NCBI RefSeq assembly: GCF_030696665.1 | Contig: NZ_JAUYRV010000033.1 | Location: 41,068-105,067 of the forward strand | Reading direction: 5' to 3' | Source: Novosphingobium sp. | Lineage (GTDB): Bacteria; Pseudomonadota; Alphaproteobacteria; Sphingomonadales; Sphingomonadaceae | DNA length: 64,000 nt | Shown: positions 42,559-51,661 of the stretch, in pieces | Layout: every line of letters starts with the position of its first letter | How positions within the stretch are numbered: the first letter of the stretch is position 1 | Notes under the pieces: generated by a model | The model's database searches: none | The model's input: only the letters and a program-made list of their open reading frames with translations | Told to the model about the DNA's origin: nothing | Made by a program: the position numbers and the translations under genes

Positions 42559-43754
42559 CGGTCGATTGGTCCGAATGGCTGAACCTTGCTATCCGCTGGT
42601 TTCACCTGACGGCAGGCATCGCGTGGATCGGATCGTCGTTCTACTTCGTGTGGCTGGACAACCATCTGGTCCCGCCGAAGGAGGGTGAGGCGAGCGGCGA
42701 GGTGTGGTCGGTCCACGGCGGCGGGTTCTATCACAAGCAGAAGTATGCCGTGGCGCCTGCCAAGATGCCCGAGGATCTGCACTGGTTCAAATGGGAGGCC
42801 TATACCACCTGGATCACCGGGTTTTTGCTGCTGGTGCTGATCTACTGGGTGGGGGCGGAAAGCTTCCTGATCGATTCTGCCAAGGCGCAGCTTTCGCAAG
42901 CAGCGGCCATTGCCATTGGCGCGGCTTCGCTGGTGGTGGGATGGGTGGTTTATGACCTGCTGTGCCGTTCGGCGCTAGGGCGTGACAACCGGGTGCTGGG
43001 GGCGGCGTGGTTTGCCTTTCTGGTGCTGGCGGCATGGGCGCTTGACCGGGTTTTCAACGCGCGCGGGGCCTATCTGCACGTCGGCGCGATGATTGGCACG
43101 GTGATGGTTGCCAACGTGTTTTTCGTGATCATCCCCAACCAGCGCAAGGTGGTGGCGGCATTGATGCGCGGGGAAGCGCCCGATCCGGCGCTTGGCAAGG
43201 CTGGCAAGCAGCGGTCCTTGCACAACAATTACATGACGTTGCCGGTGCTGTTCATCATGGTGAGCCACCATTATGCGATGACGTTCGGCGCGGCGCGGCC
43301 TTGGCTGGTGCTGGCGCTGCTGGGGCTGACCGGGGTGGCGGTGCGCCATGTGTTCAACCTTCGCCATCGCGGGGAAAAGAGCGGGCGGGCGATGGCGGTG
43401 GCGGGCGTGATGGCGCTGGTGAGCGTGACCTATGTCTCGGCGGAGAAGGCCACTTTGCCTGCTGAAGCGAAAAGCGCGGAGGCGGTTGCTGCGCCTGAAA
43501 CATGGGCGAGCGTTGAGCCGATCTTCGTGAAGCACTGCACCAGTTGCCACGCGGCAAAGCCCACCAGCGAGGCATTTACCGCGCCGCCGCTGGGTGTCAT
43601 GCTCGATACATACGACCACAGCCGCGTCGCTGCCGAGCGCGTCAAGAAGGTGGCGGTCGACAGCGAGATCATGCCGCTGGGCAACATGACCGGCATGACC
43701 CGCGCCGAACGCGATGCGCTGGGCCGATGGATCGCCGCAGGAGCGCCGCAATGA
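42555..43754 (+). CDS. puuD: Membrane urate oxidase PuuD with C-terminal cytochrome c domain
   Basis: 399 residues. The N-terminal 300 carry about eight membrane spans with conserved His (RWFHLTAGIAWIGSSFYF, SVHGGGFYHKQKY, MVSHHYAMTFG), the PuuD urate hydroxylase domain. After a linker, a cytochrome c domain begins with CTSCH and contains NMTGMT as the distal Met region. PuuD oxidises urate to 5-hydroxyisourate and hands electrons to the respiratory chain instead of making hydrogen peroxide. No soluble uricase or HpxO-type hydroxylase is found, so this is the only urate-oxidising gene here. Coupled to uraD and uraH by 4-base overlaps. Confidence 0.92.
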   Translation: MTVDWSEWLNLAIRWFHLTAGIAWIGSSFYFVWLDNHLVPPKEGEASGEVWSVHGGGFYHKQKYAVAPAKMPEDLHWFKWEAYTTWITGFLLLVLIYWVGAESFLIDSAKAQLSQAAAIAIGAASLVVGWVVYDLLCRSALGRDNRVLGAAWFAFLVLAAWALDRVFNARGAYLHVGAMIGTVMVANVFFVIIPNQRKVVAALMRGEAPDPALGKAGKQRSLHNNYMTLPVLFIMVSHHYAMTFGAARPWLVLALLGLTGVAVRHVFNLRHRGEKSGRAMAVAGVMALVSVTYVSAEKATLPAEAKSAEAVAAPETWASVEPIFVKHCTSCHAAKPTSEAFTAPPLGVMLDTYDHSRVAAERVKKVAVDSEIMPLGNMTGMTRAERDALGRWIAAGAPQ

Positions 43755-44092
43755 CCACGCTTTCCACTCATGTGCTTGATACGATGCATGGTTTGCCCGC
43801 CAGCGAGGTGAAACTTCGGCTTGAAGACAAAGCCGGGGCAGTGCTGTTTTTGGGCGAGACCAATGTGGACGGGCGCTGTCCCGGGTTGATTGAGGCTGTG
43901 CCGGAACTTGCGCCGGGGCAGTATGCGTTGGTGTTCGCCGTGGCCGACTATTTCAGGGGCATGGGCGTGGCATTGCCGCAGCCGCCGTTTCTGGATGAAG
44001 TGCGCATCGCTTTCGGCATGGCAGATGATGGGCATTATCACGTGCCGCTGCTGGTCTCGCCGTTCTCCTATTCCACCTATCGGGGCAGTTGA
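43751..44092 (+). CDS. uraH: 5-hydroxyisourate hydrolase (transthyretin-like)
   Basis: 113 residues from ATG 43751; the track's longer ORF begins inside puuD. The N-terminal LSTHVLDTMHGLPA and C-terminal HYHVPLLVSPFSYSTYRGS are the two signature ends of HIU hydrolases, including the terminal YRGS. It hydrolyses 5-hydroxyisourate to OHCU, linking PuuD and UraD. No periplasmic signal is present. It overlaps puuD by 4 bases and lies 3 bases before xdhA. Confidence 0.95.
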   Translation: MTTLSTHVLDTMHGLPASEVKLRLEDKAGAVLFLGETNVDGRCPGLIEAVPELAPGQYALVFAVADYFRGMGVALPQPPFLDEVRIAFGMADDGHYHVPLLVSPFSYSTYRGS

Positions 44093-44095
44093 GCA

Positions 44096-45511
44096 ATGGC
44101 GGTGCGGTTTCTGCTTGATGGCGAAGTGATCGAGATTGCGGACTGCGATCCGACCGGGACTTTGCTGGATTATCTGCGCGGGCCGTTGCAGCGGACGGGG
44201 ACCAAGGAAGGCTGTGCCGAGGGGGATTGCGGGGCCTGCACGGTGTTGGTGGGGGAACTGGTCGACGCGGCGGTGGAGTGGCGCGCGGTCAATGCCTGCA
44301 TTGCGTTCCTACCAATGCTGCACGGTAAAGCATTGATGACAGTGGAGAGTTTGGCGAAGGGTGGAGTGCTGAATCCATTGCAGGCCTGCATGGCGGCCAA
44401 TGGCAGTTCGCAGTGTGGGTTCTGCACGCCGGGCTTTGTGATGTCGTTGCACGGACGGGCGATTGGTGCAGCAGGCAGCGAACTTCCGGTGGCAGACGTG
44501 ATCGCCGGAAACCTGTGCCGGTGCACGGGCTATGGGCCGATCTTGGAAGCTGGTGAAGCGGTCTCGCAAGTGGTCCGCGACGACGCTGCCGTGGCGGCGG
44601 CGCTGGGGGAGTTGGGGGGCGAAGCTGGCGGTAGTTTTGAGGGGCGGCAGTGGTTTGCGCCGCGTTCTTCGGATGCGCTGGCAGCTATTCTGGCCGACTA
44701 TCCCGCAGCGAGGATCGTGGCGGGGGCAACCGACGTGGGCCTGTGGGTGACCAAGGGATTGCGTGAACTGGATACGGTAGTGTTCATCGGGGACGTGGCC
44801 GATCTGAAGGCGGTTGATGAGACGCCTGAGGGTGTTCGGCTTGGCGCGGGGGTCCGCTATGCGCAGGCGCATGGGGCCTTGGCGCGGTTGCACCCCGACC
44901 TTGGCGAACTGGTGCGGCGGATTGGCGGTTTGCAGGTGCGCAATTGTGCCACTGTGTGCGGCAATATTGCGAACGGATCGCCGATTGGCGATGGTCCGCC
45001 CGCGCTGATCGCGCTGGGGGCGGAGCTGACCTTGCGCTCTGCCAGCGGGCGGCGGACGATGCCGCTGGAGGACTATTTCATCGATTACGGCAAGCAGGAC
45101 CGGCTGCCGGGCGAGTTTGTGGAGAGCGTGTTCGTGCCGCGCCCGGCGGCGGGGGCTGTGGTCCACATTTCCAAGCTTTCCCGGCGGTTTGACAGCGACA
45201 TTTCGGCGGTGCTGGGGGCCTTTGCGTTGAAGGTCGAGAACGGTGTGATCACCGCGGCGCGGGTGGCCTTTGGCGGCATGGCGGCGACGCCCCGGCGGGC
45301 ATCGGGATGTGAGACGTCGCTGGTGGGGCAACCCTTTGACGAAGCGACGATTGCTGCGGCGGCGGAAGCTTTGCACGGGGACTTTCAGCCGTTGAGTGAT
45401 GTGCGCGGGACGTCTGGCTATCGCATCGAGGCGGCGGGCGCTTTGCTCTGGCGGCTGTGGCACCGTGAGCAGGGTGTGGCGACCTGCGTGCTGGACGTGG
45501 AGGCTTGCTGA
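44096..45511 (+). CDS. xdhA: Xanthine dehydrogenase small subunit (2Fe-2S and FAD)
   Basis: 471 residues. Two [2Fe-2S] clusters are shown by GCAEGDCGACTVL and by CGFCTPGFVMSLHG with CRCTGYGP; the FAD domain follows with IVAGATDVGLWVTKG and CGNIANGSPIGD. The order matches bacterial XdhA, which receives electrons from the molybdenum subunit and reduces NAD. It lies immediately before xdhB (TGATG). Cytoplasmic. Hypoxanthine and xanthine produced by the deaminases upstream and downstream are the expected substrates. Confidence 0.95.
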   Translation: MAVRFLLDGEVIEIADCDPTGTLLDYLRGPLQRTGTKEGCAEGDCGACTVLVGELVDAAVEWRAVNACIAFLPMLHGKALMTVESLAKGGVLNPLQACMAANGSSQCGFCTPGFVMSLHGRAIGAAGSELPVADVIAGNLCRCTGYGPILEAGEAVSQVVRDDAAVAAALGELGGEAGGSFEGRQWFAPRSSDALAAILADYPAARIVAGATDVGLWVTKGLRELDTVVFIGDVADLKAVDETPEGVRLGAGVRYAQAHGALARLHPDLGELVRRIGGLQVRNCATVCGNIANGSPIGDGPPALIALGAELTLRSASGRRTMPLEDYFIDYGKQDRLPGEFVESVFVPRPAAGAVVHISKLSRRFDSDISAVLGAFALKVENGVITAARVAFGGMAATPRRASGCETSLVGQPFDEATIAAAAEALHGDFQPLSDVRGTSGYRIEAAGALLWRLWHREQGVATCVLDVEAC

Positions 45512-47811
45512 TGGCTGACGCCGAACCGCTGTGGCCTGCCGACGCCAAGCCATCGCTCCCACATGACAGCGCGCATCTGCATGTGGCGGGGCTGGCGCGC
45601 TATGTCGATGATGAGCCGGAGCCGGTGGGCATGCTGCACCTTGCCTTTGGCCTTTCGACCGAAGCACGGGGGCGGATTGTGGGGATGGACCTGTCTGCAG
45701 TGATGGCTTTTCCCGGCGTGGTGGCGGTCTATACGGCAGCGGATATTCCGGGTGAGAACAACGTCGGCCCTATAGCGCACGATGACCGTGTGCTGGCCGA
45801 TGGTGAAGTGGTGAGCGACGGGCAGCCGGTGTTCCTTGTGGCGGCCACGACGCGCATGGCGGCGCGCAAGGCGGCGCGGCTTGGGCGGATCGACTATGCG
45901 CCGCTGGAGCCGGTGCTCACCGTGGAGCAGGCACGGGCGGCGGGATCGCGGATTGAGGCGGACCAGCGCATGGCGCAGGGCGATGCCGATGGCGCGCTGG
46001 CCGCTGCGCCGCATCGCTTGGCTGGAAAGCTGAAAATCGGGGCGCAGGATCATTTCTATCTGGAAGGGCAGGTCGCCCATGCGCGGGCGGGCGAGGACGG
46101 GCAGATCCATGTCGTTTCCTCAAGCCAGCACCCAAGCGAAGTGCAGCATTTGGTGGCGCTGCTGCTGAACAAATCCAGCGCGGACGTGACCGTGGAAGTG
46201 CGGCGCATGGGCGGTGCGTTTGGGGGTAAGGAGAGCCAGGCCGCGCTGTTCGCTGCTGCTGCCGCGCTGGTGGCGCACCATACCGGGCGTCCGGCAAAGT
46301 TCCGCTGCGACCGTGATGACGACATGATCGTGACTGGCAAGCGCCACGACTTCGATGTGGACTATGAGGCGGGGCATGACGGCGAGGGGCGGCTGACTGC
46401 GGTCAAACTGCGCTTTGGCGGGCGCTGCGGGGCGACGATGGACCTCTCACCCGGGATCAACGACCGCACGATGTTCCATGCCGATAACTGCTATTTCCTT
46501 CCCGATGTGGAGATCCTGTCAGAGCGGCTGAAGACCAATACCGTTTCCGCCACCGCCTTCCGTGGCTTTGGTGGGCCGCAGGGGATGCTGGCGATCGAGC
46601 GGGTGTGCGATCACGTGGCGGCGCGGCTTGGGCTTGACCCGCTGATGGTACGGGAGCGCAATCTTTATGGGCCGGGGCGCGATGTGACGCCCTATGGCAT
46701 GAGACTTGAGGACAACATCGCGCCGCAACTGGTTGCGCGGCTTCGGGAAACGTCGCGTTATGATGCGCGGCGAGAGGCGATTGCCGCGTTCAATGCGGGC
46801 AATCCGGTGCTGAAGAAGGGCATTGCGCTAACCCCGGTGAAGTTTGGGATCAGTTTTACCACCACGCACCTCAATCAGGCTGGCGCGCTGGTGCATGTCT
46901 ATGCCGATGGTTCGATCCAGGTGAACCACGGCGGCACGGAGATGGGGCAGGGCCTATACATCAAGGTAGCGCTGATCGTGGCCGATGCCTTTGCCGTGCC
47001 GGTAGAACAGGTGCGGATCACCGCGACGCGGACCGACAAGGTGCCCAATACCTCTGCCACGGCAGCGTCTTCGGGCGCGGACCTGAATGGCATGGCGGCG
47101 CACAATGCCGCAGTGGCGATCCGGGAGCGGATGGCGGCGTTTCTGAGCAGCGCGTTCGGTGGAGAGGTGCTGTTCACGCCGGAGGGTGTTATCGCTGGCG
47201 ACACCCGCATGACCTTTGCCGAGGCCGCCCGCAAGGCGCATCTGGGGCGGATTTCGCTGTCTTCGACCGGGTTCTATGCCACGCCCGAGATCGCGTACGA
47301 CCGGCCTTCGCACAAGGGTCGGCCGTTCTATTACTTCGCTTACGGCGCGGCTGTTGCCGAGGTGGTGGTTGATACTCTGACCGGAGAGCACAAGGTGCTG
47401 GCGGTGGATATTCTCCACGATGTGGGCCGCTCGCTGAACCCGGCGATTGACCGGGGGCAGATCGAGGGCGGGTTTGTGCAAGGGCAGGGCTGGCTGACCA
47501 CCGAAGTGGTGGAGTGGGACGCCAAGGGCCGCCTGCTCAACCATTCGCCCGCAACCTACAAGGTGCCGACTGCGTCCGATCGCCCGAAGCGGCTGCGCAT
47601 CGATCTGTGGGATGGCGAGAATGCCAAACCGACGATTCACCGTTCAAAGGCGGTGGGCGAGCCGCCGCTGATGCTGGCCAATTCCGTGTTTTGCGCGATC
47701 AGCGCGGCGATTGCTGCGACCAATCCTGAACGGCGGGAATTGCCGCCGCTCGATGCTCCGGCAACGCCTGAGGCGGTGCTGCGTGCGATTGCTGCGCACA
47801 AGGCTGCATGA
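45511..47811 (+). CDS. xdhB: Xanthine dehydrogenase molybdenum-binding subunit
   Basis: 766 residues from ATG 45511. The molybdopterin-binding subunit motifs are visible: GQDHFYLEGQVAHA, RRMGGAFGGKESQ, TAFRGFGGPQGM with the conserved Arg, NHGGTEMGQGLYIK and a C-terminal GEPPLMLANSVF with the catalytic Glu. It hydroxylates hypoxanthine and xanthine to urate. xdhC follows with a 4-base overlap and would load the sulfurated cofactor. Length and motif order are complete, with no sign of damage. Confidence 0.95.
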   Translation: MADAEPLWPADAKPSLPHDSAHLHVAGLARYVDDEPEPVGMLHLAFGLSTEARGRIVGMDLSAVMAFPGVVAVYTAADIPGENNVGPIAHDDRVLADGEVVSDGQPVFLVAATTRMAARKAARLGRIDYAPLEPVLTVEQARAAGSRIEADQRMAQGDADGALAAAPHRLAGKLKIGAQDHFYLEGQVAHARAGEDGQIHVVSSSQHPSEVQHLVALLLNKSSADVTVEVRRMGGAFGGKESQAALFAAAAALVAHHTGRPAKFRCDRDDDMIVTGKRHDFDVDYEAGHDGEGRLTAVKLRFGGRCGATMDLSPGINDRTMFHADNCYFLPDVEILSERLKTNTVSATAFRGFGGPQGMLAIERVCDHVAARLGLDPLMVRERNLYGPGRDVTPYGMRLEDNIAPQLVARLRETSRYDARREAIAAFNAGNPVLKKGIALTPVKFGISFTTTHLNQAGALVHVYADGSIQVNHGGTEMGQGLYIKVALIVADAFAVPVEQVRITATRTDKVPNTSATAASSGADLNGMAAHNAAVAIRERMAAFLSSAFGGEVLFTPEGVIAGDTRMTFAEAARKAHLGRISLSSTGFYATPEIAYDRPSHKGRPFYYFAYGAAVAEVVVDTLTGEHKVLAVDILHDVGRSLNPAIDRGQIEGGFVQGQGWLTTEVVEWDAKGRLLNHSPATYKVPTASDRPKRLRIDLWDGENAKPTIHRSKAVGEPPLMLANSVFCAISAAIAATNPERRELPPLDAPATPEAVLRAIAAHKAA

Positions 47812-48749
47812 TGGATTGGCTTGAAACCCTGCGCGACTTGCCCGCAACAGAACCGGTGGCGATGATCAGTGTGCTGGCCACCGAAGGTTCCGCCCCGCGC
47901 GGAGCTGGCACGCGGATGCTGGTGACGGCCAAACGCGAGCATGGCACCATCGGTGGCGGCGCGCTGGAATTCCGGGCGGTGGAGCAGGCGCGGGCCGTGC
48001 TCGACCATGCGCCAGGGGCGTGGCGGGTGCAGGACTATCCGCTGGGGCCGCTGCTGGGCCAGTGCTGCGGTGGACGCGTGCGGCTGCTGGTGGAGCATGT
48101 CGATCCGGCGGTGCTGGGCTGGTTGGGCGATGCGGTGGAAGGGCGGACGCTGGTGAGCCAGTTGAAGCCCGGTGCTATCCAGCGGCACGTGAGCGATGGC
48201 CCCGCAACGCCGATGTCTGCACGGGGCGACCGCCCGCGCGAGGGCAGCCGGATTGCCGAGGTGATCGGATGCTGGCGGCGTCCGCTTTACCTGTTTGGCG
48301 CAGGCCATGTGGGGCAAGCGATTGCGCGGCACATCGGTGGATTGCCGCTGCGGCTGGCATGGTTCGATACGCGCCCGGTGTTCGAGACGATTGAGGGCGT
48401 GGCAGTGGTCCCCGAAAGCGGGATCGAGCAATGCATTGCCGAAGCACCCGATGATGCTGCGGTGGTGATCCTCACCCACGATCACGCGCTGGATTACCGC
48501 CTGACTTTGGCCGCGCTGTCACGCGCGCCGCTGGCCTTTACCGGGCTGATCGGATCGCAGACCAAGCGGGCGCGGTTTCTGTCACGGCTTGATCGGGAAG
48601 GCGTGTGTGTCGAAGCGCGTGGGCGGTTGACCTGTCCGATTGGCCTGCCCGGCGTGACCGGCAAGGAGCCGGATGTGATCGCTGTGGCCCTGCTGGCGCA
48701 ATTGCTGCAACTGCCGCGCGCGGTGCAGGTTCAGGCTGTGGCGGCGTGA
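47808..48749 (+). CDS. xdhC: Xanthine dehydrogenase accessory protein XdhC
   Basis: 313 residues. The N-terminal XdhC/CoxI domain has TEGSAPRGAGTRMLV, GTIGGGALEF and GQCCGG with the conserved Cys pair, and the C-terminal Rossmann part has LFGAGHVGQAIARH and a terminal LPGVTGKEPDVIAVALLAQLL. XdhC binds molybdenum cofactor, promotes its sulfuration and inserts it into XdhB. It overlaps xdhB and guaD by 4 bases each. Confidence 0.94.
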   Translation: MMDWLETLRDLPATEPVAMISVLATEGSAPRGAGTRMLVTAKREHGTIGGGALEFRAVEQARAVLDHAPGAWRVQDYPLGPLLGQCCGGRVRLLVEHVDPAVLGWLGDAVEGRTLVSQLKPGAIQRHVSDGPATPMSARGDRPREGSRIAEVIGCWRRPLYLFGAGHVGQAIARHIGGLPLRLAWFDTRPVFETIEGVAVVPESGIEQCIAEAPDDAAVVILTHDHALDYRLTLAALSRAPLAFTGLIGSQTKRARFLSRLDREGVCVEARGRLTCPIGLPGVTGKEPDVIAVALLAQLLQLPRAVQVQAVAA

Positions 48750-50047
48750 CCGTGCAGGGCTTTCGCGGCGAAATCCTGAGCCTCCGTCACGATCCTGCCG
48801 AATCCCCGAATGCAGTGCGGCATGATGCCGACGGACTGCTGGTGGTGGAACACGGGCGCATCGTGGCGCGCGGGGCGTTTGCCGATGTTTCCCCGCGTTT
48901 CCCCGGCCTGAACGTGAAAGCGCTGGACGGCCTGATCGTACCCGGTTTCATCGACGCGCATGTCCACTATCCCCAGCTGGACCGCATCGCGAGCCACGGA
49001 GAGCAGCTGCTTGACTGGCTGGATCGGCATATCTTTCCGGCCGAAAAAGCCTTTGCTGATCCCGCCCATGCGGCGGAAGTGGCCGAGGCTTTTCTGAGCG
49101 AACTGCTGCGCCACGGAACCACCAGCGCGCTGGTGTTCGGCACGGTCCACGCCGCATCGGTTGACGCATTCTTCAGGGCTGCCGAAGCACGCGGCCTTCG
49201 CATGGCCTGCGGCAAAGTGCTGATGGATCTGGGGCCGGAAGGGTTGAAGGATACAGCCGAGAGCGGTGTTTCCGAAAGCGAGGCGTTGATCCGGCGGTGG
49301 CACGGGCGGGGGCGGCTGACGTATGCGGTGACGCCGCGCTTCGCGCTGACATCCAGCGACGCGCAATTGGCAGGCGCGGGGAAGCTCCTAGCCGATCATC
49401 CGGGGGTGCTGCTCCATACCCACCTTTCCGAAAACACACGCGAGATCGCCGAAGTGGCGGCGCGGTTTCCCGATGCGGCGGATTATCTTGATGCTTATGA
49501 CAGGTTCGGTCTGGTGACAGATCGGTCGGTCTTCGCCCACGGCGTTCACCTGCCGGACCGGTCATGTGAAAGGCTGGCCGAAACGGGGGCGGGGGTGGCG
49601 GTGTGCCCAAGCTCGAACCTGTTTCTGGGATCGGGCATGTTCGATTTTGCGCAGGCTGAGCGCCACGGCGTGCGGATCGGACTGGGGTCAGACATCGGCG
49701 CAGGAACGTCGCTGTCGTTGCTCCACAATGCGGGCGTGGCTTATCAGGCGGGGCTGTTCAAAGACTACCGGCTTGACCCGCTCCGCGCGCTATGGCTGGC
49801 TACGGGTGGTTCAGCGCGGCTGCTGCACATCGACGGCGATGTAGGTATGTTGGCCGAGGGGCAAGAGGCTGATTTCGTTGTGCTTGATGACAAGGCAACG
49901 CCGCTGCTCGCCCGGCGCACCGCCGGGGCATCGGTGGTGGAACGGCTTTTTGCATTGCAGGTTCTGGGCGATGATCGCGCGGTGCGTTGCACATACGTAT
50001 TGGGGCAATGCGCTTGGGATCGTGATGGAGTAGGGCAAAAGGCATGA
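48746..50047 (+). CDS. guaD: Guanine deaminase
   Basis: 433 residues from GTG 48746, overlapping the xdhC stop; the track start 48605 lies inside xdhC. Amidohydrolase metal motifs fit guanine deaminase: VPGFIDAHVHYPQLD, LLHTHLSENTREI, FAHGVHL, CPSSNLFLGSGMF and GLGSDIGAGTSLS. The reaction is guanine to xanthine plus ammonia, upstream of XdhAB. Zinc is expected. It overlaps the next deaminase gene by 4 bases. Confidence 0.93.
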   Translation: MTVQGFRGEILSLRHDPAESPNAVRHDADGLLVVEHGRIVARGAFADVSPRFPGLNVKALDGLIVPGFIDAHVHYPQLDRIASHGEQLLDWLDRHIFPAEKAFADPAHAAEVAEAFLSELLRHGTTSALVFGTVHAASVDAFFRAAEARGLRMACGKVLMDLGPEGLKDTAESGVSESEALIRRWHGRGRLTYAVTPRFALTSSDAQLAGAGKLLADHPGVLLHTHLSENTREIAEVAARFPDAADYLDAYDRFGLVTDRSVFAHGVHLPDRSCERLAETGAGVAVCPSSNLFLGSGMFDFAQAERHGVRIGLGSDIGAGTSLSLLHNAGVAYQAGLFKDYRLDPLRALWLATGGSARLLHIDGDVGMLAEGQEADFVVLDDKATPLLARRTAGASVVERLFALQVLGDDRAVRCTYVLGQCAWDRDGVGQKA

Positions 50048-51057
50048 CCGATCTCAACAGCTTCATCGTTCGGCTGCCAAAGGCCGAACTCCATCTGCAC
50101 ATCGAAGGCAGCCTTGAGCCTGAACTGATGTTCGCGCTGGCTGCGCGCAACGGCGTGCCGATCCCCTATGCCAGCGTCGACGAAGTGCGCTCGGCTTATG
50201 CGTTCTCAAACCTTCAGGACTTCCTCGACATTTACTATGCCGGGGCCAGCGTGCTGGTGACCGAGGCTGATTTCCATGACCTTGCGATGGCCTATTTCGA
50301 CCGGGCGGCAGCAGATGGCGTGGTCCATGCGGAAATCATGTTCGATCCGCAGACGCATACCGACCGGGGAATTGCCTTCGACACAGTGATCAGGGGCCTG
50401 CTGTCTGCAATGGCCGAGGCGGAGGCAACGCACGGCATGACCAGCGCGCTGATCATGAGCTTCCTGCGCCATCTTTCAGAAGACGCCGCGTTTGAAACGC
50501 TTGCGATGGCCGAGCCGTGGCTGGACCGGATCGCGGCAGTGGGGCTGGATTCGAGCGAAGTGGGCCATCCGCCATCGAAATTCGCGCAGGTCTTTGCCGC
50601 TGCGCGCGCGAAGGGACTTAAGCTGGTGGCCCACGCCGGTGAGGAGGGGCCGCCGGAGTATGTGTACCAAGCGCTGGATCTGCTGAACGTGGATCGGATT
50701 GATCACGGCAACCGCGCGCTGGAAGACGCAGCGCTGGTTGAGCGTCTGGCGCGCGAAGGCATGACGCTGACGGTCTGCCCGCTGTCCAATCTGAAGCTGT
50801 GCGTGGTGGGCGATCTGGCCGATCATCCGATTGACCGGATGCTGGCCGCAGGGCTGAAGGCCACCGTGAATTCTGATGATCCTGCCTACTTCGGCGGCTA
50901 TGTTGCCGACAATTATCGCGCCGTCGCAGCTGCGAGGGGGCTATCGCGTGAGGATATTGCCACGCTGGCACGCAACAGCTTCACTGGGTCGTTCCTGCCG
51001 CCAGATGCAGTGGCGGGGCACCTTGCGGCTATCGAGGGCCACGTGGGCATGGGCTGA
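50044..51057 (+). CDS. Adenine deaminase (adenosine-deaminase superfamily)
   Basis: 337 residues, no signal. Superfamily motifs: KAELHLHIEGSLEPEL, VAHAGEEGPPEY, DRIDHGN and NSDDPAYFGGYV. The NSDDPAYFGGY ending is typical of the adenine-deaminase subgroup, whereas adenosine deaminases usually read NTDDP followed by different residues; annotation pipelines often call both 'adenosine deaminase' (add). It would turn imported adenine into hypoxanthine for XdhAB. This complements the secreted adenosine deaminase at 23771. It ends the coupled 17-gene chain; the convergent gene at 51080 starts 22 bases on. Confidence 0.85.
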   Translation: MTDLNSFIVRLPKAELHLHIEGSLEPELMFALAARNGVPIPYASVDEVRSAYAFSNLQDFLDIYYAGASVLVTEADFHDLAMAYFDRAAADGVVHAEIMFDPQTHTDRGIAFDTVIRGLLSAMAEAEATHGMTSALIMSFLRHLSEDAAFETLAMAEPWLDRIAAVGLDSSEVGHPPSKFAQVFAAARAKGLKLVAHAGEEGPPEYVYQALDLLNVDRIDHGNRALEDAALVERLAREGMTLTVCPLSNLKLCVVGDLADHPIDRMLAAGLKATVNSDDPAYFGGYVADNYRAVAAARGLSREDIATLARNSFTGSFLPPDAVAGHLAAIEGHVGMG

Positions 51058-51079
51058 TCCCAGCGCTCGGTAACTCTGC

Positions 51080-51601
51080 CTAATCCAGTTCTGGGCCAAG
51101 ATCGCCTATCGCATTGCAATCGGCATCATCGTGCGCGGCTGCCTGAAGGCGTCGCTCCTCGGCGCTGTGGCCGGGGTGCAGGCGGTCGGCGGCAATTCCT
51201 TCTGCCACAAGCATGCGCGCAATATCGCGGTAATAGGCGGCTATATCGGCGCAGGTGTTGGTGCCGCCGCCGGTGACCGACCAGACCACACGCCAGCGGC
51301 CTTCGTTCTTCAGGATGAATTCGCCACCGTCATATTCCTGCTGGGACGGTTCGACAGCGGCATAGGCGAAACGGGCGTTTCGCCCTTTTATCACGCGCAA
51401 GTCGTGGACAATGAAGCGGATTTTCGAACCCGGCGCAGGACGGATGGCATCGAGAATGGCCGTGCGTTCAGGCGATCCGACAGATGGCGTTGAGACCGGG
51501 GCCGGCTTTGGCGCGCTCATCGCAGGCGAAGCGGCCAGCAGCGCAGGGGCGAGAATGGCCGCAAGGCACGTTTGCACAGAAATACGCATGAATGAAGCCA
51601 T
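51080..51601 (-). CDS. Putative exported protein of unknown function
   Basis: 173 residues from ATG 51601 (ATG 51589 is also possible). A signal peptide (MRISVQTCLAAILAPALLAASPAMSA) is followed by a small domain with ERTAILDAIRP, FIVHDLRVIKGRNARFAYAAVEP and WRVVWSVTGGGTNTCADIAAYYR. I do not recognise the family with certainty; the layout resembles periplasmic proteins with a single NTF2-like or lysozyme-inhibitor-like fold. Two cysteines in the C-terminal half (TCADI and DCNAIG) could pair. It converges on the purine operon end and diverges from the gene at 51662. Confidence 0.65.
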   Translation of the reverse strand: MASFMRISVQTCLAAILAPALLAASPAMSAPKPAPVSTPSVGSPERTAILDAIRPAPGSKIRFIVHDLRVIKGRNARFAYAAVEPSQQEYDGGEFILKNEGRWRVVWSVTGGGTNTCADIAAYYRDIARMLVAEGIAADRLHPGHSAEERRLQAAAHDDADCNAIGDLGPELD

Positions 51602-51661
51602 TCTGGACTCGTGTGGCCGCCGCTGATTGAAGCGCGTACCCGAACTGTCTAGGCCACGTCC

